From contig NC_045130.1 in NCBI RefSeq assembly GCF_007655135.1, positions 16,492,001 to 16,556,000 on the forward strand: a DNA stretch of 64,000 bases. Reading direction: 5' to 3'. The DNA comes from Punica granatum (Eukaryota > Streptophyta > Magnoliopsida > Myrtales > Lythraceae). The translations under genes were made by a program, and so were the position numbers. Below, piece after piece: positions 32,938 to 45,767 of this stretch (the stretch's first letter is position 1; each line of letters begins with the position of its first letter). The notes under the pieces are model-generated. The model was not told the DNA's origin and made no database searches. It saw nothing but the letters and a program-made list of their open reading frames with translations.

Positions 32938-32946
32938 AAACCCTAG
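32938..32946 (+). promoter_or_regulatory. Telo-box (AAACCCTAG)
   Basis: AAACCCTA-type motif about 120 bp before the ATG of the LLPH-like gene. Telo-boxes are typical of plant ribosomal protein and ribosome-biogenesis promoters or leaders. Confidence 0.6.
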
Positions 32947-33067
32947 ACTCGCTTCAGAACTGACAAAGTCGGTGCCGTTCTATATCTATCGGCGGTCGGC
33001 AGCAGAGTCGGAGCGAAGAGAGGTCTCCGGTGAAGCAAAGGCAGCAGCAGAAGCAGAAGAAGTATCA

Positions 33068-34356
33068 ATGGCGAAGTCATTGAGATCGAAGAAGGAGAAG
33101 AGGCTGAGAGCCATTCGGAGGGAGCTCGTCGAGCCCTTCTACGACAAGAAGGAAGCCGCCAAGCTCACCGCCCTAGAAGCCGCCCTCGCCGCCCCCAAAC
33201 TCCCCGTCCGACCTAATCCTAACGCCGGCTCCTCCTCCATGGACGTGACTGCTGCTTCTGCCGATGCAGCCTCTGATCCCACTAAGTGCTTTACCATGGG
33301 TAACCTCTCTCTACCAAACTCTTACTAGCCCTAATCATAACGGTTCTGGATTAATCGCCGTCTGCTTCTCTCGAGCAAATTCGCCTCGGTTCTTGAGCTG
33401 CGGCAATTTGTCCGAGTCCTAGGTCTCGTTGAGTGCTAATTTCGCGGACATGTGGTGAGAAACATGAAACCTGCGATTTTGCCAGTGAAGATCAGCTGAT
33501 TATATTCAATGAATTTGATAAAGTTTTAGGATTGTGTAAAATCTTTCAAGTAGCAATTTTCAGGAACTGCCATGTCTTTCCAAGCAGCCATTTTAGATAT
33601 TCGAAACTGTGAGGAAGATCATGAGCTGAAGAATAGCTTAGCTTTCTTTGGACTTCGGTTATGAGCTGTTGCTCCGCATTTCTTTCTTTATCTTCTGCCC
33701 TTCGGCAAAATTATGTGGTCTATGTCACTCTGGATGGATTTAGGCCAGTCTGTAGCGACTGCAACTGGGTTGTTATTGCTACTATGGACTGATTTCATGC
33801 CCTCCTTTGTCAACAAACAGTTGGATCTTTTCGATGTTATCTGTGTGGGAAAGATCATTCTCATTGTAGGCTCTAGGTGGATATCTTTTCCTATTAGGAA
33901 ATGATGACACGGTGTTTTTTCCAGTCAAAACTGTGAGATCCATGATATCTTGTAACTCGTTATTATTGCCTCAGTTATCTCTAAACTTGTTTTCTGTTGG
34001 TTCAAGTTCAAATATGTATTCATTTTCCGGAAAGATACCAAATGAGTAAGTCAGATATCATCTTGCAAGTGCTGATGCTTTGCAGCTTGGGCTTGTATAA
34101 GCTGGAAAGGGATATCGATGTTTGTGTTTCATCTCCCAATAATGCTTTTCTGAGCTAGTTGTTGATTGAAGCTACATTGAGTTTTTTATTAATCATTTAT
34201 GGTCATCTGATGGCAGATGGAGATGTAGAAATGGCTGATGGAACTGAAACCAAGAAACCCTTGAAGCCAATTGGGAGGAAGCTGAAGAAAAAATTCAAGA
34301 TGGGTAAAGGCAAGCGTCGTGGTAAGGGCCTGCTCAGGAGTAAACGCAACATTTAA
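33068..34356 (+). CDS. LLPH/DUF2423-like small basic nucleolar protein
   Basis: CDS join(33068..33299, 34217..34356), 123 aa. The GT-AG intron joins in phase to give CFTM-DGDVEMADG. The start MAKSLRSKKEKRLRAIRRE is the family's conserved N-terminus and fixes the ATG at 33068 over the in-frame ATG at 32972. The middle is Ala/Pro-rich; the C-terminus is strongly basic (LKKKFKMGKGKRRGKG), a nuclear/nucleolar targeting pattern. Homologues in yeast and animals (LLP homologue) are nucleolar and linked to ribosome assembly; this function is inferred by family. The telo-box upstream fits that. No defect seen. Confidence 0.9.
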
Positions 34357-35709
34357 CTTCAAATATCTTCCCATGGCTCGAGTATAATGTGGTTGAGCTG
34401 CAGAAAGTTTTGATTAGAATTCTTCATGTATTATCTTTTAACGGTAGGTGAGAATCTTTGATAAATACTATGTGCCAACAACTGTTATCTATGCAGAATG
34501 AGTTCTTTGCCTTATATCTTTTGGAGTTATATATATCTATTGATAATTCTGTTCGTCTTGATCGTCATTTTGTTTATAAAATGTTGATTCTTAGGGGTGG
34601 GATGAGTGGATATTTCAAGTGATGAGGAATTGGAATTGTTTGCTGTATGATATAAGATAGTCATCACTCTGTTTATTTTATCCTGTCTTGGGCACCATCG
34701 ACCTTGAGTCGCTGCTTGTTTAGCATTTCTTTATTAGGACATATCTTTGAAACTGGGGGAGACTTTCTTAGAGTCTGCGTTTTTCAATGTCATGCCGTCC
34801 GGGGAAAGCCTCTTGCAAAATGAACCGTGGATCAGAAACTAAAGTACTTGAAGAGCAGATCCTAAGCTTAAAGAAAGAAAGGTGGGTAAATGGTAGATAT
34901 CACCACATTTTGCTCTTGGAGAAGTGGGTCGGAGAGCGTAAAGGTAAAGGCCAACAAATCTCATACATCAGAAACTTGCATAAAGCATAGGTTTGCATTG
35001 GTGCAGTAAACCAGGATACGATTGGATGATTGGATGTACAACAATGCGAAAGGAAAAGTTGGAAGAAAATCAGTGTTAAGAGTAACACCATGGAATTTTT
35101 TATGCATACTTTGATGCTTTGTGATGGTGTTTAAAGCTCAACCTACTTGCCCTCATGCCAATGAAAAGAAAACTGTCGTCGAGCTATATGTTGATGGGTT
35201 GACGACCGAACGTGAGACATTGCGGTACAATGCCCATATAGAACATCAACTGAAAATGAAAAGAAGACCTATGAGGAAAAGAAAATCATTTTTTTTCTGA
35301 ACTTTTCTTTTGTGGCCGAGTGTCGAGGCATATACATAATAGAGGTGGATTGGGCACATATTCTTCCCTGACTTAAGTTATGTTCTTTCCTCCTGGAAAG
35401 ATGGAAAGAATATATAACAGCACCTTGCAGAAAATTCCCCTCCATCTAATCTTTCCTCAAAACTTCTGATCACCTTATCCGATCGCATCATCTACCTGAT
35501 AAGTTTCGGTATCGGAACTTGCTGCTCGGTTTTGTCGGGCAAATTATTCTTTCCCTTGCAAAGCAGAAAATGTACATACGCAAAGATGCTGACGGTACTG
35601 GAACCTAATGATGGTTTTTAATGCATGACGTTCATATGATGGTATAGTTATGATACTTGTGTAACTAGAAACATCATACAGTATTTCGTGATCGATTTAT
35701 TGTAAGATT
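34357..35709. other. 3' UTR and intergenic DNA
   Basis: The first few hundred bases are probably the 3' UTR of the LLPH-like gene. No other gene or recognisable repeat; open frames at 34787-35091 overlap on both strands and look random. Confidence 0.6.
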
Positions 35710-36321
35710 TCAGTTTGCAATATGCTCCTCTTCCATTCGAAACTTCTGCTGCCGAGCAATGAATTCCTCAATCGTCCTGCGAAACTCTTCGTTGCTCATG
35801 GCATCCTCACAAAATGCAGCTCTCTCTGATTTCTCACCAGGATCAAAACTTTTCATGCATTTCTCGGACTTCGATTGATGCAGTGCACGGGTTAGTTTCT
35901 GATCCTTCTTTTGACTGAATTTTTCGGATCGGATTTTCCTGTAAGTCTCGTTCCTTCTGTGAGCATCCGCTTCTTGATTTTGTCCTATTCGAGATTTCTC
36001 TGCGCATTCCTCGTAGAACCGATCCATCTTCATGGCAGAATCATGAGCCAAAAGTTTCCTCGGTTTTGCCAAAAGAATGACAACTATCATGTTCCCGAGC
36101 ACAAACACAAAGATAGGACTCACGAGCACGACCTTCAATCCCCTGAAATACTCACCAGAGTTCTTAACAGTAGCTGTAACTTGAGTTGAAAGCCTCAAGA
36201 TCAGTGCCAGAACGATGCAGAGCTCAATCACCCGGAAGAAACTTGCTATCTTGCTGATGTTGGACCTCTGAAATGCCCGAGCTTTCTCAACCTTGAAGGT
36301 GCTTATGTGGAATGAGTCCAT
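35710..36321 (-). CDS. DUF4408/DUF761 (cotton-fibre-expressed) membrane protein
   Basis: Single exon, 203 aa. Two predicted membrane helices near residues 28-48 (VIELCIVLALILRL) and 65-86 (VVLVSPIFVFVLGNMIVVILL), as in DUF4408 proteins. A long charged Lys/Glu-rich region follows (about 90-170), then a C-terminal DUF761 motif: MSNEEFRRTIEEFIARQQKF. Members are plant-specific, usually stress- or growth-responsive, and of unknown biochemical role. No upstream in-frame ATG extends it. Intact. About 1.2 kb separates it from the divergently transcribed RPS25. Confidence 0.85.
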   Translation of the reverse strand: MDSFHISTFKVEKARAFQRSNISKIASFFRVIELCIVLALILRLSTQVTATVKNSGEYFRGLKVVLVSPIFVFVLGNMIVVILLAKPRKLLAHDSAMKMDRFYEECAEKSRIGQNQEADAHRRNETYRKIRSEKFSQKKDQKLTRALHQSKSEKCMKSFDPGEKSERAAFCEDAMSNEEFRRTIEEFIARQQKFRMEEEHIAN

Positions 36322-37445
36322 TTATCGGAAGCACAGCGCACAAAATAACAAGAGAATGATAAACACGAAGCTTGAAAAAGAAGTCACCAAGAACGTTAGA
36401 AGAAGAACTCAAGGCTGAAGTTTCTCACTCAAACGCGGAGTCGTGTGCAATGAAATTTTGGGCACTGACCAGTTCTTTGATCTGAGAATGGAGAGCGAAT
36501 ACTACGATCGTCGTATGTGACGACGAGAAATTCTTATCTGGGCTCATGGGGAATCCAGGGGATGCAAATGACTCAGAATGAGAGTGTTGGGAACTTCCAA
36601 GGAGGGGATTGGAATATAGACAGAGAAAACAGAGTGTTCTGTTTTGACCCAATAAAGGCAACAAGTCTATTTTGTTTTCCGATCTCTCTCTCTCGGCTTC
36701 TTTTGAAGGTAATGATTCCTGCAGATTTCATGCGTTTGCTATTTATAGATTTTGGCAGCATAAATTCTTTCCTCATCCCTTCTCATATTTACACCAGTAT
36801 TTGCTCTCAAGGGGTTGGAACCAAATGCCATCCGCCTCGGTCTTAAATTCGGATTATGCCGTCTGTGTGGTATCCTAAGCGAGCACTTGTCGGTTGATAT
36901 GAAAGCATAAGATGCGCATAAGAAATGAGCGCATCGTAATCGTCAAAGTGAAAATGATACTCGAGGCCTGAGGAGAGTAGAAAGAAGAGTTAGTTTAGCA
37001 GTAATAGGTAATAGGATTATCATCATAAACTCAACGTACTAGAAGGTACCTGGTTCATTTAGAAAAGTGAGCGAAATGATGACACGCGACCGAGCTTGTC
37101 CGCCCGATCCAATCTACCTCGGAATGTCTCTTTTTGTCCTCTTTCTATCTTTCTTTTGGTTGGGAATATTTATCTCCAAGAATTCTCGACTCTTACCCTT
37201 TAGATATTCATATGCTTACACCATCTGTATCTATTCCCACGAAGTGAACACGCTAGAATCAAGGAGTTCCATCTCGTTCATTCCCCACTATTCAGCATAT
37301 GGTCTCATGGGCTTTTATGGTCGGGCCTGTATTTGTGTCCAAATTCGGCCCATAAGAACTGAACTGGGCCCATTGTGATGACTGCTTTGCTTTGTACGGT
37401 GGAACGAAACGGCGCCGTTTTCCTCAAGGGATGGATGTACATCAA
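36322..37445. promoter_or_regulatory. Shared intergenic region between divergent DUF761 and RPS25 genes
   Basis: No gene. Near the RPS25 side are several GGGCC/GGCCC site II-type motifs (ATGGGCTTTT near 37308, CGGCCCATAAG near 37343, TGGGCCCATT near 37365) and a GAAACGGCGCCGTTTTC palindrome near 37406-37422. These fit a growth-linked promoter. Confidence 0.6.
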
Positions 37446-37454
37446 AAACCCTAA
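37446..37454 (+). promoter_or_regulatory. Telo-box (AAACCCTAA) of RPS25
   Basis: About 105 bp before the ATG, downstream of site II motifs. This pairing is the classic plant ribosomal protein gene arrangement. Confidence 0.8.
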
Positions 37455-37559
37455 CTCTGACATCGTCGTCTTGCCACTCTCTCTGCCTTTGCTGTGAGCT
37501 CTTGCTCTCTCTCGTCCAGCCTCCGCCGCCGCTGCTTCGGCTTCCCGGGATCAGATTCA

Positions 37560-39020
<1,461 letters not shown>

Positions 39021-39980
39021 AGCTGCTACTTTTTGTTCTTGTTCTTTCGACCAATCTTTTAGTTTACTTATTCAGCATCTACAGCTGGTACTGTGATCGC
39101 TAGGAATTTTGAGACGATGAAGTTGGTGTTGTACTTCTGTTTTCGTAGTTCATTCTCCTCCAAGAATTGATTATGGTTTAATGGATATTGATCTTCTACA
39201 TTACCAAATCCCTTCGGGTCGTGAATCGAGATTGTCTTATCTTGCCTTACTCTCTACAGTCAAAGGTACTTGGTCTTCCGACAGCATCGGTTCAGTTACC
39301 AAATAACTCGGGAACAAGCTTAGAGAGATCTTTTTACCTTATTTAATACCTTTTGTGATGAAGACATTCTAACAATTGGGTCGAAATTATGTTATCAGCT
39401 TACTGCTCATGTCTGTCTTAATGAACAAGTTCTTATTACACATTCCTCTTACTAATAATAAACTTGGAACCAACATTTTTTAGAATCTTATTGATGTTTG
39501 AGATTGAACTTGAGAAACACAGTAATGCTGCCTGTATTACAAGGATGAGCTATAGTCCTGAGGCTCAGAATTTGAATATATTTTTGCGTTGCATGCCTCC
39601 TCCGGAGTCGATTGAAGGCAATAGTATTGACATATAATCAGTATTATTGGCATATAATCAAAACCAACACAGCTTACATTGATACATTTGCCATGAACAG
39701 CCGAAGGATGTTTTAATCTCGACATAGTAAACCGACCATACCAAAAACATAACCTCTTAGATGCATATAAACATCAAAAATACAATCAATTCAACCCTAA
39801 AATAATAGCTACAGAATAAAACTTCCGGAAGAAGTCTATCCAACAGATTCACCATCTCTTTGGTACCCCGGAAATTCAATTCGACCCTCTTACCACCCAT
39901 TTATAATGAACTCACTGCATTTCCCAAAGCATCAACCAAAACCCTCATCAGTCAATCCGATTCAGAACTCGGAATGGGAA
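39021..39980. other. Convergent 3' regions of RPS25 and the PCH1-like gene
   Basis: The two genes converge here; both 3' UTRs are expected. No other gene or clear repeat, except a short direct repeat of TATTGGCATATAATC-like text near 39620-39660. Confidence 0.6.
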
Positions 39981-42653
39981 TCAGCATCCCCTGGTATTCC
40001 AGACCACAAAAGACCCGCTTTTCTTAAACTCGCAGGGGCGGAACCCATGCATTGCCTTGCCCATCAGAGCCATGGCTGCAAGGCTTGGGAACTGCTTCTT
40101 CCGAATCTCATCAAGGGAGGCCTTTAGGCTTTGGGGCTCACAAAACACAAAGGCCGCCTCTTCTCCCTCATGCTTCTTGGTCTTCTGAACCCGGCACCAT
40201 CTCCTTATCCACGTATTCGAAAGCAGCTCACTTCGACTCTTTTCCAAGGACTGACTCGTTGAGCAGGACCCACAACCTTTCATTACCGAATGGTCGTTCC
40301 GGTCGGACAGGATGGGTTTCTTCTTATAGGATTTTTCACTGGTCAACGGCTCTGAGCTAGTCATGCGCCGCTTCATGGTTTTCCCCAAGAAAGGGTTGAA
40401 CTTCTCAGGGGAAGAAGTCCCCTCTTCCATCTTCAAGATCTTAGTGCCACGGGCAAATAAGGTCTCCGAATTGCTGAGCTTGAGTCGTTTCACCCATCTG
40501 ATCCCTGGGTCAGACGCACTCTCAGTTGATTTCGACTGATTCATGTGCCCATCAGCAGTAGGGAGAAGGTGCGCTGCATCCAAGCTCTGGGTCTTCGACA
40601 TGCTCGGTTCTTTATCATCCGTAGAGCTCGATGTAGCTGAAGGAAGCGCAAGATAGTTCAGGTCTAAAGGGGGTATATCAGCATTTTCTCTGCTCCTCCC
40701 CTCTTCATTCATGGACTCTGCAGCAGCTCGCGATGCTAATAATTTTGGGAATGCTACACAGTTCTGCAATAAATATTCAAAAGCCAATGATTCAAACAAA
40801 TTATATCTTACATTACACAAACAAGTGACCCTGTATCATCCCAACAATGAACAAAAATTATGCAAGAGAATGAAAATATTCATAACTAATTATAGGAAGT
40901 TGGTAGATGGAACGCACCTTATTTGACAGCGACACTCCTTCGCCTGCATTAGAAAGAAAAGAAACACACTTCATATAATGCGGTATTAAAGTGAAAAATT
41001 ATGTACTTCACTGATATCTTAAATTGAGTCCAAAAGGCAGCTCGGTTTTATAAAAAACCAGGAGCAGTTTTTTAGTTATATGTTCTCCTTCAAAAGAGAG
41101 GGAAAAAGAAAGTTATACCCTTGTCGCTTCACATCTACAAGACATGTTGGATTATAAGACGTCCCAAAATGCATAACCCCTTTTGACTTCATTTTACTCA
41201 CTTTATTTTTTTTAATAATGATCATTTCATCCACTTGGCACGACAAGAAAGATAAACCTAAAAAGATGAAAATTTAGCAAATCACAAATATGTGTCGTTT
41301 CCAAAATCCTTGAGACCAGTGATGATGGCTACGTTAGTACATACCGCAAAGATGGTCGTCCTTTAGGGCGTCCATGTCCATAGTGTCTGTTTCCGCAGAA
41401 GACTCGTTCTTCAAATCATCAGCATTATCCTTCTCCTCACTATCCGTGGAGCTCCATAGAGGTTGCAATTTCACTCCTTGCTGCCCGCCACCTCTGGACA
41501 GCCTGAGAACTTCACTGAATTTATTGGTATTTCCTTTAAACTGGGTGGTGCTGGACACTGACTCCCTTAAGATTTTACCTCCTTTCAACAAGTTAGCATC
41601 TGTCTTCTTCTCAGTAAAGAATAACTCCTTCATTTTTTGATGGAACTTCGAGCCTTCCACGGAATCTATAGTGGTGCATATTCTCATAGTCTCTATATCA
41701 AAGAAGGACCTTCTTGATCGAGACGAACACTCTGCCTCTGCAACCTCAAAGGGACTGGTTTGGCTTTGGAAGAAACTAGTCCCTAAATCTTTTAGGCTTT
41801 TTCGGTACACATTATTACCAAGATAGAATGCTAACTGATCTTTGCTGGTCAAGGGATCGTTGTCCGATTGCTGAACAAAAACTGCAGAACTACCATGATA
41901 ATTACACTGATCAGGCCCCAACTTAGTAAGGCTCGTGTTCATCAAACGCCCTTTGGCAGTAACTTTCTCCAGCCTACCAGCACTGGGCCCAACTGGATAT
42001 CCACAGCTGAATGTGAAAAAATCATCCTTAGAAGATGCCGAAACAACCAAGCTGTTTTTCTCATCAAAATGACGAGAGGTACCTCCCAGGTCAAGAAGCC
42101 GTTCTTGTGATCGGGTCTCATAACCAGATGGGGTCCACAAAGACATCTTCTCCTGCTTCACAAAATCTCCTGGAGAAGCGCTGGGCCCAATTTTGGGATG
42201 AATCTGAGGTCCCGCCGCCTGACCACAGAAGAGACTAGCCTGGTCATTCTTATGCGTCATCATGCTCTTGTCTCGATTTCTAGAGAGGCCAAACATGGGA
42301 AAGGGCTGGTCATGTTCTAATCTCTCTTTCCTCGAGAAATGTGAGAATACTTTCAGACTCTCATCGGGGGGATTGGCAGATCCCGCTACAGGCACTTCTG
42401 TCAATTCCTCACTGCCACAGTTAGAAGCATCGGTTGCAGCGTCAGGTCTACTGAGGTACGGCAGCTGCTGCCTAGTTGCAGGACCGGAATTGCCTTCCAT
42501 TGGCTTATGATCAACAAGTAGATGGTTCCGAGCATGAGATGCTGCTTTACTCATTCGATTCCAATGAGCCATCCAAACAGATTGACGAGCATAAATAGAA
42601 TCCTCGCCTGAGTCTCTCTTTTCATGATAGGATTGCATGACATGGTTAGACAT
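39981..42653 (-). CDS. PCH1/PCHL-like nuclear protein (phytochrome-B photobody regulator family)
   Basis: CDS complement(39981..40763, 40918..40943, 41345..42653), 705 aa, with a 26-nt micro-exon; GT-AG introns and phase hold throughout (joins LC-GEGVSLSNK-NCVAF). N-terminal conserved block IYARQSVWMAHWNRMSKA; long low-complexity Ser-rich middle; nuclear-type basic stretches; C-terminal conserved block WIRRWCRVQ ... FPSLAAMALMGKAMHGFRPC and FVVWNT. These ends match, from memory, the family of Arabidopsis PCH1 (At2g16365, sometimes mislabelled F-box), which binds phyB and stabilises its active form. No F-box was seen. The 5' UTR probably contains an intron (to about 43860). Intact. Confidence 0.7.
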
Positions 42654-43870
42654 GTTAAGGCAAGACGATGAAATGCGGACTTGATCGAGAGAGCTCCCAC
42701 TTCAAACAAAGGCCATGAATTACCTGAAAAAGAGGAGCAAAAGAACGAGTTAATTACTCCAGCCCGCTTTGTAGTTCTAAGGAAACTAGCAAGAGAGAAG
42801 ACGGTCAATAGTAACTCACAGAGTATGCTAAAGCAAATGAGAAAATGCAACCTCTACAGACAAGGAACAGAAACTGGATAATAAAAATGGGTTTGCAAAA
42901 TCAGCAGACCGATGAAGCAAATTATGTGAAAACTAAGCGATCGCAAAGGATTTACCAAGACCATTTTAAAGTAAGACAGGTCTCCCGGAAACATAAACTA
43001 ACATAGGTCATAGGAAGTTGGGAACACTATCCGAAAGACCTAGAGAAAGCTTGGGGGGCAGTCAACAAACTCCAGCACATCAAAATCTTTGGAAAACATC
43101 CGACCACTCTTGCTCAAACCCCTGCTGCGCAATAAGAACCCGACCATCACTCTTCAATGCTAAGTTCATTCATTCAACGAGCAGAGGGCCCTCTTCCGTC
43201 GAGGTCCATCCCCTCTCCCTGTGTAGTGACAAACCAAAAGAGCCCAAAAAGAAGCAAACACAGAAAAACCAAACCCAAACACAGTTTCTACTAAATGATG
43301 ACTTCCAGTCCTTTCACCCTTCATCATCTTCATCCGATCGACAATTTACCTTAAATCCTCTCGAAGAGAGGGAAACAGAAAAAGTGAACCATCCCCAGAA
43401 ACCAATATTTAAACACCCCAATCCCATGTCATCTCAACAGAACCCTTCACAAGTCAATAACCACGGAACCCCAGAATCTCTACACGCGTCACTCCACCCA
43501 ATCATTCTTTTACAGCACATGCTGTAATGGGCAGCGGCAACAACAATCACCCCCAGACAGAAAGACGCAGACCCACAATAATTACAACTGAATTCACCAG
43601 CATCGACTCACCGTTACAGTTCTCTTTGGGATGGCAGGGATCCAAGAACGACAGCAACAGGGCAAGAAATGGAGAGAAGGAATCAAAAAATTTATCTGGT
43701 CGTGGAGGGATTGCTGTCGTTGGGGGGAGGAGGAAAGCGAGTGAGAGTTGGCCTTCCCAGCTGTGGCAATGGAAGAAAGGAAAGGAAAGAAAACTACTGC
43801 GAGCCGAGCTCTCCTCTCCCTCCTCTTCAGCCGCAGCCGAGCTGTAATTTTCAAGAATTTTTCTCTGAGA
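42654..43870 (-). promoter_or_regulatory. Probable 5' UTR, leader intron and promoter of the PCH1-like gene
   Basis: No protein-coding potential of its own. A CT/GA-rich stretch at about 43800-43850, typical of plant leaders, may be the first non-coding exon. Open frames on both strands here are compositional. Confidence 0.45.
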
Positions 43871-45767
43871 CAAGGGCCCCACTAACATGCACTTTTCTGA
43901 TTGGTCCTTCTGTTTTTTCCCTTCTTTACGCAATTAAATATTCATGATAACTAATTATTCTATATTTAAGACTTAAATTTGCTATATTATTATAATATTA
44001 TTACAACTTCTAAATCCTTTATTGTACCCGTACTCGCGTGGACACTCTCGGATTGGCTCGGTTAGATTTGGCATGACAGTTGATGTGTTCCGTATTCTCA
44101 AGTTCATCGGCGGCCAGCCGGTTAGAATCGTTAAATCCTCTATAGTAAAATCCGCATTCATCGGCGGCCGATTAGAATCGTTAAATAATATCACCATTAT
44201 TTAAGAAGAAGACAGCGGCAAAGACACCGCCTTATACCAACGCATATGGATCGGGGATTTTTTTTTATTTTTTTTTGGGGTAAGGCACGGAATCTGGGAT
44301 TCAATTGTTAAAAGTTTAATTGAAAATCTTGGAGAGGGGCCCACATATGTCAGTGAAAAGGTCAAAAGGTTGCATTTATGCAATCTAATAAGTACCAAAA
44401 ACAGGGTACCCATTGGTGAAATGGAGCAGCTGAGGAATGTAAATTCTGCTGCGTACAATTGAAGACTCTTTTGAGATTATCTGTTTTTCACTTGTCCTAT
44501 CACGCTCGGAATTCGAAATGTTTTGTTGACTCGTCTTGATTTGTTCGAGTTATTTTTGGATGGTCATATTGATATAAATACATTTTGAATCAATGAAAAT
44601 TCTGTCACTTATTAAAAAAAAAAAGTATAAGAATGAAGGGATCATCATGCACCCGATTGTGTTTTGTGAGAGTATAAATAAATAAATATAAACTAGGAAA
44701 CTGTAGCACATCATGCTCAAAAGCATTAACTTTGCAATTTGCATGGTAAGAAATATTTATGACCTAAAAGACAGGAACGATTAAAAATTTCCATTTGCAT
44801 GTACTGTTATTTCCTTTTTCTTTTTTTTTTTTTTCTTTTTGGCGTGAGTTATTTCCTTTTAATAGGTGTCATCCCTAACAAAACGGTTTTTATGGGAGTA
44901 AGTTTCTCCGTTTTCCAAATTAATTAGTAGGTCTCTACTACAGCAGGATTGGTTTAGGTGTTTCAACACAGCTTCTTCTCCTTCAATAAAGCTCTCAAAT
45001 TCGATCTTGTGAAGAGAGAAAATTCCGAGAGATCTTTAACTATAAGTAAACTTACTCGACTTAGTCGTGACTTAGGATTAATTGAATGATTGAAGATTCT
45101 TTTTGGGTCGGCATTATACTCAGAGGTGAAATTAGGCTCGATTAGTTCAGTTCAAATCGGATCGGTCAACTAAGGGTTAATACTCTCTTTGCATGAATTT
45201 TCTATATTTGCAAAACTAAAATTCGAGACTTTATTTAAGGAGAATAAGCGTTCGAACCATTTGAACTAATCCTATCTATTAAAGATTTTAATCAAGGTGA
45301 TGGTGGATTGGAACAAAACTAATTTTCTATTCATGAATAATTCCTCTTACAATCCTTTTCTTTATTATTATTTTCATAAACGTTTGATCTATTACTGAGT
45401 TTCAAACTTATTGTCATACGATTTGTTAGCCAGAACGTCGAATTCAAAGATACTTCTCCATGATATATATCAGCAATTGACAAGTACAAATGAAATTGTG
45501 AGCAAATGAATACTAAAACATAAGAGAAAAAGTCCACATAGTAAGGTCCAACATGAAATAATTAAATTGAGTTAAGATAAATTGTAATTAGGAGCTCAAA
45601 TAACACATCTTTTAAAGACTTTTGTTTGGGAGGCGTTGGTACGAGAGCTGACGCATAAAGACCCAAGGGGTAGAGGTTTTCTTTTTCTTTTTATTTTCCC
45701 ATTTCAATAAAGAAAAGTAAAATTGATCGAGAAATTTAGAGTAATGCAGAGAGCCATAATCCTTTAA
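43871..45767. other. Intergenic, AT-rich
   Basis: No gene. Contains a small diverged direct repeat at about 44107-44190 (CATCGGCGGCC and GTTAGAATCGTTAAAT appear twice) and poly-T/poly-A runs. Confidence 0.6.

Noticed and set aside
43527..43933. Overlapping open frames on both strands near the PCH1-like 5' end
   Set aside because: GA/CT-rich leader composition gives stop-poor frames; no conserved residues.
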